From: Clostridiales bacterium
Lineage (GTDB): Bacteria > Bacillota > Clostridia > Oscillospirales > Acutalibacteraceae
Assembly (NCBI GenBank): GCA_020860025.1
Contig: JAJBVC010000213.1
Coordinates: forward strand, 1-11,877
Reading direction: 5' to 3'
DNA length: 11,877 nt
The notes below the pieces were generated by a model. It searched no databases and was not told the DNA's origin. It worked only from the letters and a program-made list of their open reading frames with translations. The position numbers were made by a program, and so were the translations under genes. Position 1 is the first letter of the stretch; every line of letters begins with the position of its first letter. Positions 7,430 through 11,877 of the stretch are shown here, piece by piece.

Positions 7430-8138
7430 TATTTTTCTCCTCAATCATAATATTAAGAAAGTCAAGTGCGTCGCTCAGACCGCCCATTTGGTCAATCAGT
7501 CCCGATTTAACCGCTCCCTCGCCGTCAAGAACAGTACCGACGTCCATTACAAGCTCGCCTGTTTTCATCATAAGATTTCTAAATTCATCTTCATTTATTT
7601 TTGAATTGCCGATTACAAAATTTACTATTCTGTCCTGCATTTTTTCAAAATACGAAAAAGTCTGCGGTACTCCGAGAATAAGTCCGTTCATACGAACGGG
7701 ATGAACTGTCATTGTTGCGCTCGGAACAATAAAACTGCGCTTACAGCTCACAGCAAGCGGAACACCGATTGAATGACCTCCGCCAAGTACAAGAGAAGCC
7801 GTCGGTGTTTTCATAGTGGAAAGAAGTTCGGCAATAGCAAGACCGGCTTCAACGTCACCGCCGACAGTGTTTAAAATTATCAGCAGTCCCTCAATTTCCT
7901 TGCTCTCCTCTATTGCGACAAGCTGCGGAATTACGTGTTCGTATTTTGTGGTCTTATTTTGACTGGGCAGAATATAATGACCCTCAATCTGACCTATTAT
8001 TGTCAGGCAGTGGATAAAATGACCGTCTTTTGAAACTGTTATTGAGCCTGTTTCAAAATCAGACGCTTCAGCCGTATTTTCCCTATCGTTTTGTTCATTA
8101 TCGTTTTCTTGTTCGTTATTGGGCACACTAATCACCAC
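7410..8138 (-). CDS. tepA: ClpP-fold serine protease, TepA-type
   Basis: TepA is a cytoplasmic ClpP-like protein named in Bacillus for enhancing translocation of secretory preproteins; its substrates are poorly defined. This 242-aa protein has a charged, Asn/Gln/Glu-rich N-terminal extension (1-30) and then a ClpP crotonase-type fold. The oxyanion-hole region is LLIILNTVGGDVEAGLAIAELL (about 85-106). The nucleophile Ser123 sits in GGGHSIGVPLA, the catalytic His146 in ATMTVHPVRMNG, and a likely Asp205 in VLDGEGAVKSGLID. All three triad residues are therefore present. The GTG at 8138 is the longest start, but the nearest purine run (GGGGG) lies 12 nt upstream, so the exact start is uncertain; the in-frame GTG codons at residues 2 and 5 are alternatives and change little. 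It heads the leftward operon behind a strong promoter, ahead of the YlzJ-like gene and ftsK, matching Firmicute synteny. Confidence 0.88.
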   Translation of the reverse strand: MVISVPNNEQENDNEQNDRENTAEASDFETGSITVSKDGHFIHCLTIIGQIEGHYILPSQNKTTKYEHVIPQLVAIEESKEIEGLLIILNTVGGDVEAGLAIAELLSTMKTPTASLVLGGGHSIGVPLAVSCKRSFIVPSATMTVHPVRMNGLILGVPQTFSYFEKMQDRIVNFVIGNSKINEDEFRNLMMKTGELVMDVGTVLDGEGAVKSGLIDQMGGLSDALDFLNIMIEEKNNALDNH

Positions 8139-8174
8139 TAATTATTTATGCCCCCAAATAAATCAATTATTAAA

Positions 8175-8203
8175 ATTATACCATATGCTTAAAAATAATT
8201 CAA
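8175..8203 (-). promoter_or_regulatory. Sigma-A-type promoter of the leftward tepA-ftsK operon
   Basis: Read on the minus strand, TTGAAT (8198-8203) is followed after 17 nt by a perfect TATAAT (8175-8180), with TGG directly before it. This predicts a transcript start near 8168 and a leader of about 30 nt before the GTG at 8138. It is the only convincing leftward promoter in the window and could drive all nine minus-strand genes. No operator is evident near it. Confidence 0.75.
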
Positions 8204-8237
8204 CATTGCAACTAAAGAAATATATTGGATTATTAAG

Positions 8238-8266
8238 TTGACATATTAAGAAATTTATAATAAAAT
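8238..8266 (+). promoter_or_regulatory. Sigma-A-type promoter of acn-icd
   Basis: TTGACA (8238-8243), a perfect -35 box, is separated by 17 nt from TAAAAT (8261-8266), which has a TATAAT overlapping its first base at a spacing too short to use. The predicted start is near 8273, giving a leader of about 43 nt to the aconitase ATG. The AGGAGG ribosome site is at 8299-8304. The promoter is back to back with that of the tepA operon, the two -35 boxes being 34 nt apart. Confidence 0.75.
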
Positions 8267-8277
8267 ATATATTATCA

Positions 8278-8296
8278 TTGTTAAAATTATTTACAA
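8278..8296 (+). promoter_or_regulatory. Candidate Rex operator in the aconitase leader
   Basis: TTGTTAAAATTATTTACAA is an imperfect palindrome: the left half TTGTTAA matches the Clostridia-type Rex half-site exactly and the right half TTTACAA differs at one base from TTAACAA. It lies just downstream of the predicted transcript start and upstream of the ribosome site, where a bound repressor would block transcription. The central gap is 5 nt instead of the usual 4, making it 19 rather than 18 bp, so the match is not canonical. The rex gene itself is two genes downstream. Confidence 0.4.
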
Positions 8297-8315
8297 ATAG
8301 GAGGACTTTTTATCA

Positions 8316-10253
8316 ATGGGACTTACATTAGCACAAAAATTGATTAAATCCCATCTTGTTGAGGGCGAAATGGTAGTAGGTACCGAAATCGGTCTTAAAA
8401 TCGATCAGACGCTTACACAAGACGCAACAGGAACAATGGCTTATCTTGAATTTGAGGCTATGGGAGTTGACCGTGTAAAAACGGAAAAATCTGTTGCTTA
8501 TATAGACCATAACACCTTACAAACAGGATTTGAAAATGCTGATGACCACCGTTATATTCAAAGTGTAACGAAAAAGCACGGTATATATTTCAGCCGACCG
8601 GGTAACGGAATTTGCCATCAGGTACATCTTGAAAGATTCGGTATTCCGGGCAAAACTTTAATCGGCTCCGACAGTCATACCCCTACAGGCGGCGGTATAG
8701 GTATGCTTGCTATGGGCTCCGGCGGACTTGATGTAGCCGTTGCTATGGGCGGCGGAACTTATTATATTCCAATGCCAAAAATGACAAGAATTAACCTTAC
8801 TGGCTATTTAAAGCCTTGGGTTTCCGCAAAAGACGTTATCCTTGAGGTTTTGCGTATAATGAGCGTAAAAGGCGGTGTAGGCAAGATTATCGAGTACGGC
8901 GGAGAGGGCGTAAAGACACTCAGCGTTCCCGAAAGAGCAACTATTACAAATATGGGTGCTGAGCTTGGCGCTACAACTTCTATCTTCCCTTCCGATGAAA
9001 TTACTTTAGCGTTTCTTAAAGCGCAAGGCAGAGAGGATGACTGGACTGAAATTCAGCCTGATTCCGACGCAGTATACGATGAGGTTATTGACATTGACCT
9101 CTGCTCGCTTGAGCCGATGGCTGCCTGTCCTCATATGCCCGATAAAGTAAAAAGTACAGAGGAAATCGGCAAAATCAAGGTTGACCAGGTTGCAATCGGT
9201 TCTTGTACAAACTCATCTTATGTTGATATGATGAAGGTTGCCGCAATTCTTAAAGGCAAAACAGTTGACCCTTCTGTATCTCTTTGTATTGCTCCGGGCT
9301 CAAAACAGGTACTGAATATGCTTGCTCTTAACGGCGCTCTTTCCGATATGATAAGCGCAGGCGCAAGAATTCTTGAATCGGCGTGCGGCCCGTGTATCGG
9401 TATGGGTCAGTCACCTAATTCGGCAGGTGTATCACTTCGTACATTCAACCGTAACTTTGAAGGACGTTCTGGAACAAAAGACGCAGGTATCTATCTTGTA
9501 TCACCTGAAGTTGCGGCTGCTTCCGCACTTACAGGTTATCTTACCGACCCACGTGAACTCGGCGACGCTCCTGTTGTTGAAATGCCTGAAAAATTCATTG
9601 TAAACGATAATATGATAGAAGCTCCGGCTACACCTGAGGAAGCGAAAAATGTTGAGGTTCTTCGTGGCCCTAACATCAAACCATTCCCGGAAACAGCACC
9701 GCTTCCCGATGATATTACCGCTAAGGCAATTCTTAAAGTCGGCGACAATATTACAACAGACCATATTATGCCTGCCGGCGCTAAAATTCTTCCGTATCGT
9801 TCAAATATTCCTCATCTTTCTCAGTATTGCTTTGCTGTTTGTGATGAAACGTTCCCCGAAAGAATTAAAGCTGAGGGCAAAGGTATTATTATCGGCGGTT
9901 CAAACTACGGTCAAGGCTCTTCAAGAGAGCATGCAGCACTTGTTCCTCTTTATCTCGGAGTTAAGGCTGTTATTACAAAATCTTTTGCAAGAATCCACGT
10001 TGCAAACCTTGTAAATGCAGGAATACTTCCGTTTACATTTGCAAATGAAAGCGACTATGATAAAATCGACCAAATGGATGAACTTGAACTTCCGAATATC
10101 AAAGACTGCATTGAAAACAATAAAACTGTTACGCTCAAAAACTTAACAAAGAATGAAGAATACGAACTTGATTCATCTCATCTTTCAGACAGACAAAGAG
10201 CTATGCTTGTATGCGGCGGTCTGCTTGATTATACAAGAGAAATGAATAAATAA
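8316..10253 (+). CDS. acn: Aconitate hydratase
   Basis: Aconitase interconverts citrate and isocitrate through cis-aconitate using a [4Fe-4S] cluster. The 645-aa protein opens with MGLTLAQKLIKSHL and has the substrate and cluster motifs in order: GSDSHTPTGGGIG (about 117-129), cluster ligand Cys297 in IGSCTNSSYVDM, and Cys357/Cys360 in ACGPCIGMGQSP. The C-terminal swivel domain carries GDNITTDHIMPAG (about 476-488) and the substrate-binding SNYGQGSSREHA (529-540). Length and single-chain order fit the shorter bacterial aconitases (the 'Aquifex type' as I recall), not the roughly 890-aa AcnA or AcnB. Isopropylmalate isomerase is unlikely because that enzyme is normally split into two subunits. 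AGGAGG lies 11 nt before the ATG, slightly far. It forms an operon with icd 18 nt downstream, and its leader holds a possible Rex site, so control by NADH/NAD+ is plausible. Confidence 0.95.
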   Translation: MGLTLAQKLIKSHLVEGEMVVGTEIGLKIDQTLTQDATGTMAYLEFEAMGVDRVKTEKSVAYIDHNTLQTGFENADDHRYIQSVTKKHGIYFSRPGNGICHQVHLERFGIPGKTLIGSDSHTPTGGGIGMLAMGSGGLDVAVAMGGGTYYIPMPKMTRINLTGYLKPWVSAKDVILEVLRIMSVKGGVGKIIEYGGEGVKTLSVPERATITNMGAELGATTSIFPSDEITLAFLKAQGREDDWTEIQPDSDAVYDEVIDIDLCSLEPMAACPHMPDKVKSTEEIGKIKVDQVAIGSCTNSSYVDMMKVAAILKGKTVDPSVSLCIAPGSKQVLNMLALNGALSDMISAGARILESACGPCIGMGQSPNSAGVSLRTFNRNFEGRSGTKDAGIYLVSPEVAAASALTGYLTDPRELGDAPVVEMPEKFIVNDNMIEAPATPEEAKNVEVLRGPNIKPFPETAPLPDDITAKAILKVGDNITTDHIMPAGAKILPYRSNIPHLSQYCFAVCDETFPERIKAEGKGIIIGGSNYGQGSSREHAALVPLYLGVKAVITKSFARIHVANLVNAGILPFTFANESDYDKIDQMDELELPNIKDCIENNKTVTLKNLTKNEEYELDSSHLSDRQRAMLVCGGLLDYTREMNK

Positions 10254-10271
10254 AATAAAGGAGTTACTATT

Positions 10272-11447
10272 ATGGATGACGAGAAAAAAGTAATTGATGA
10301 GGCTGTTGAAAAATTCCGTTCACTTATGGAATCACAGCTTGCAAGAGCAAAAAAAATAAAAGAGGACAAGGATTTTACCGACTATGACGCACTTGATACA
10401 ATTGTTATCGGTATTTGCGGCGGTGACGGTATAGGCCCGATTATTACAAAAGAAAGCGAAAGAGTTCTTGCTTTTCTCCTTAAAGACGAGGTTGAAAAAG
10501 GCAAGGTTGCATTTAAGGAAATCGACGGTTTAACAATCGAGAACCGTGCCGCTTGCAATAAGGCTATTCCCGACGATGTTCTTGCTGAGCTTAAAAAGTG
10601 CCACGTTATTCTTAAAGGCCCTACAACCACTCCGAGAGCGGGCGACCCGTGGCCTAATGTTGAATCGGCAAATGTTGCAATGCGTAAAGAGCTTGACCTT
10701 TTTGCCAATATGCGCCCTGTTAAAGTACCCGAGGAGGGTATCGACTGGACATTCTTCCGTGAAAATACAGAGGGCGGTTACGCTGTCGGTTCACACGGTG
10801 TAAATATTACCGACGACCTTGCTGTTGACTTTACTGTCGCAACACAGGAGGGCTGTGAAAGAATTGCACGTCTTGCCTATGAATATGCAAAGAAAAACAA
10901 TAAGGGCAAGGTTTCAATTATAACTAAGGCAAATATTATAAAAACAACCGACGGCAAATTCCTTAAAACCGCACAGAAAATCGGTGAGGAATATCCGGAC
11001 ATTGTTACCGACGACTGGTATGTTGACATCACAACGGCAAAGCTCATTGACCCTATGAGAAGAAAGGACTTTAAAGTCTTTGTTCTTCCTAATCTTTACG
11101 GTGATATTATCACTGATGAAGCAGCTGAATTTCAAGGCGGCGTAGGAACAGCAGGTTCTGCAAACATTGGTAAAAAATACGCTATGTTTGAGGCTATTCA
11201 CGGCTCTGCACCACGTATGATTAAGGAAGGCAGAGGTCAATACGCAGACCCTTGTTCAATGCTCAGAGCGTCCGTTATGCTTCTTTCTCATATAGGTTAT
11301 CAGGAGCAGGCAAACGCACTTGAAGCGGCTCTTGACAAATGTATGTTTGATGAGAAAAAGCTTACAATCACAGGAAGAAGCGACGGTTGTACCTGCAGTG
11401 AATTTGGCGATTATGTTATGCAGACAATTACCGAAATGACAAAATAA
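10272..11447 (+). CDS. icd: Isocitrate dehydrogenase (isocitrate/isopropylmalate dehydrogenase family)
   Basis: It should oxidatively decarboxylate isocitrate to 2-oxoglutarate, reducing NAD+ or NADP+. The 391-aa protein has GGDGIGP near the start of the fold (about 50-56). The isocitrate-binding loop ESANVAMRKELDLFANMRPVK (131-151) contains S132, N134, R138 and R148, equivalent to the S-x-N-x-x-x-R of E. coli Icd and favouring isocitrate over isopropylmalate. Catalytic Tyr170 is in RENTEGGY, Lys219 in ITKANIIKTTDG, and metal aspartates are D252, D278 and D282 (PNLYGDIITDEAAEFQGG). The cofactor loop HGSAPRMIKEGRGQYADP (310-327) fits neither the textbook NADP pattern nor the NAD pattern, so cofactor is left open. 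Pairing with aconitase confirms the substrate. AAGGAG lies 8 nt before the ATG. No citrate synthase is in the window. Confidence 0.92.
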   Translation: MDDEKKVIDEAVEKFRSLMESQLARAKKIKEDKDFTDYDALDTIVIGICGGDGIGPIITKESERVLAFLLKDEVEKGKVAFKEIDGLTIENRAACNKAIPDDVLAELKKCHVILKGPTTTPRAGDPWPNVESANVAMRKELDLFANMRPVKVPEEGIDWTFFRENTEGGYAVGSHGVNITDDLAVDFTVATQEGCERIARLAYEYAKKNNKGKVSIITKANIIKTTDGKFLKTAQKIGEEYPDIVTDDWYVDITTAKLIDPMRRKDFKVFVLPNLYGDIITDEAAEFQGGVGTAGSANIGKKYAMFEAIHGSAPRMIKEGRGQYADPCSMLRASVMLLSHIGYQEQANALEAALDKCMFDEKKLTITGRSDGCTCSEFGDYVMQTITEMTK

Positions 11448-11477
11448 TTTGTATATATTTGTATAAATATGTATAAA
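11448..11477 (+). repeat. Three 10-bp-phased TTTGTATA-like repeats before rex
   Basis: In the 44-nt icd-rex gap, GTATA recurs at 11451, 11461 and 11471, exactly every 10 bp, as TTTGTATA, TTTGTATA and TATGTATA. The repeats lie on one face of the helix and end just before the rex ribosome site (GAGGG at 11481-11485). They could be protein-binding sites or simply A+T-rich spacer. No terminator separates icd from rex. Confidence 0.5.
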
Positions 11478-11491
11478 AGAGAGGGATAAAT

Positions 11492-11877
11492 ATGGCAGGA
11501 AAAGATGATATATCATTATCTGTAATAAAAAGACTTCCCCGCTATTACCGTTTTTTGCAATCACTGAAGGAAAACGGTATTGTACGAATCAGTTCAAAGG
11601 AACTTGCTGCAAGAATGGGTTTGACAGCATCGCAAATTCGCCATGACTTTAATTGCTTCGGCGAATTCGGTCAGCAGGGCTACGGCTACAACGTGCCCGA
11701 ACTTTACGAAAAAATCGGTGAAATTCTTTGCGTCAACAAGGAGATTAAGACTGTGCTTATCGGTGCGGGTAATCTCGGCAAGGCTGTAACAAACAAAATT
11801 TTTTCAAAAAACAGCGGTTTCAAGCTTATCGGAATTTTTGATAAAAATGAAGCTCTTTGCGGTAATATGATTAGAGG
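11492..11877 (+). CDS. rex: Redox-sensing transcriptional repressor Rex (partial, 3' end cut)
   Basis: Rex represses fermentation and respiration genes when NADH is low and leaves DNA when NADH binds. The first 128 residues are present; the full protein is usually about 210 aa, so the gene runs past the window edge. The N-terminal winged helix carries the family motifs VIKRLPRYYRFL (11-22) and the recognition segment ISSKELAARMGLTASQIRHDFNCFGEFGQQGYGYNV (33-68). The start of the NADH-binding Rossmann domain follows, with GAGNLGKAV at 91-99 and Asp117 at the end of the second strand, where the family binds the adenosine ribose. GAGGG sits 6 nt before the ATG. It lies 44 nt after icd without a terminator, so it may be read from the aconitase promoter, which would link redox sensing to citrate oxidation and allow feedback. 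Confidence 0.95.
   Translation, partial: MAGKDDISLSVIKRLPRYYRFLQSLKENGIVRISSKELAARMGLTASQIRHDFNCFGEFGQQGYGYNVPELYEKIGEILCVNKEIKTVLIGAGNLGKAVTNKIFSKNSGFKLIGIFDKNEALCGNMIR

Noticed and set aside
7430..7444. TTG start at 7444 for the small YlzJ-like gene
   Set aside because: The ATG at 7429 has an ideally spaced GAGGAG, and the TTG lies within that ribosome site region.
8256..8261. Perfect TATAAT as the -10 box of the acn promoter
   Set aside because: It is only 12 nt from the TTGACA box; TAAAAT at 8261-8266 gives the ideal 17-nt spacing.
9501..9764. Minus-strand frames (87 and 70 codons) opposite acn
   Set aside because: Both are antisense to a conserved part of aconitase, overlap each other in different frames, and have no recognisable protein.
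8316..10253. Homoaconitase or isopropylmalate isomerase instead of aconitase
   Set aside because: The chain is a single 645-aa protein with aconitase-type swivel motifs and is paired with an isocitrate dehydrogenase whose substrate loop has the S-x-N-x-x-x-R pattern.
10382..10708. Minus-strand frames of 108 codons opposite icd (also 10914-11240)
   Set aside because: Antisense to conserved dehydrogenase motifs, with no ribosome site or homology; coding constraint on the sense strand explains them.
11449..11477. TTGTAT-17-TATAAA as a dedicated rex promoter
   Set aside because: The transcript would start inside the rex ribosome site at about 11484, so it would not yield a usable leader.

Overview
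The window looks like a chromosomal segment from a low-GC, anaerobic Gram-positive bacterium, most likely a gut-type Clostridia (Oscillospiraceae/Ruminococcaceae-like). The reasons are the A+T-rich sequence with strong AGGAG-type ribosome sites, the tepA / YlzJ-like / ftsK(spoIIIE) neighbourhood known from Firmicutes, a Rex redox repressor, and an aconitase–isocitrate dehydrogenase pair of the kind anaerobes use for 2-oxoglutarate and glutamate synthesis. The genus is an inference from gene content and cannot be fixed here.

Left arm, minus strand, 8138 down to 15: nine tightly packed genes, overlapping or at most about 27 nt apart, with no visible terminator. In transcription order they are: a ClpP-fold TepA-type serine protease; a small YlzJ-like protein; an UppP/BacA-family membrane protein that lacks the catalytic residues; an FtsK/SpoIIIE DNA translocase; a YgiQ-type radical SAM enzyme; a membrane-anchored ComEA-type helix-hairpin-helix protein; a ComF-type phosphoribosyltransferase; and two unrecognised proteins of 172 and 61 aa. 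One good sigma-A-type promoter (8175-8203) could serve all of them. Several starts depend on stop/start overlap (ATGA) rather than a strong ribosome site. Themes are DNA handling (FtsK, ComEA, ComF) and the cell envelope (TepA, UppP-like).

Centre, 8139-8315: a 177-nt divergent intergenic region with back-to-back promoters. The rightward promoter is followed by a near-palindrome that resembles a Rex operator.

Right arm, plus strand, 8316 to the end: aconitase, isocitrate dehydrogenase 18 nt later, then rex 44 nt later, cut by the window edge. The first two convert citrate through isocitrate to 2-oxoglutarate and make NAD(P)H. Rex senses NADH/NAD+, so the layout suggests redox feedback on this pathway.

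Most of the window is ordinary housekeeping sequence. I found no mobile element, CRISPR array, tRNA or rRNA, and no clear undescribed multi-gene system. The points most worth following up are the catalytically degenerate UppP-like protein inside the tepA-ftsK cluster, the candidate Rex site before aconitase, the helically phased repeats before rex, and the two unknown proteins at the operon end.
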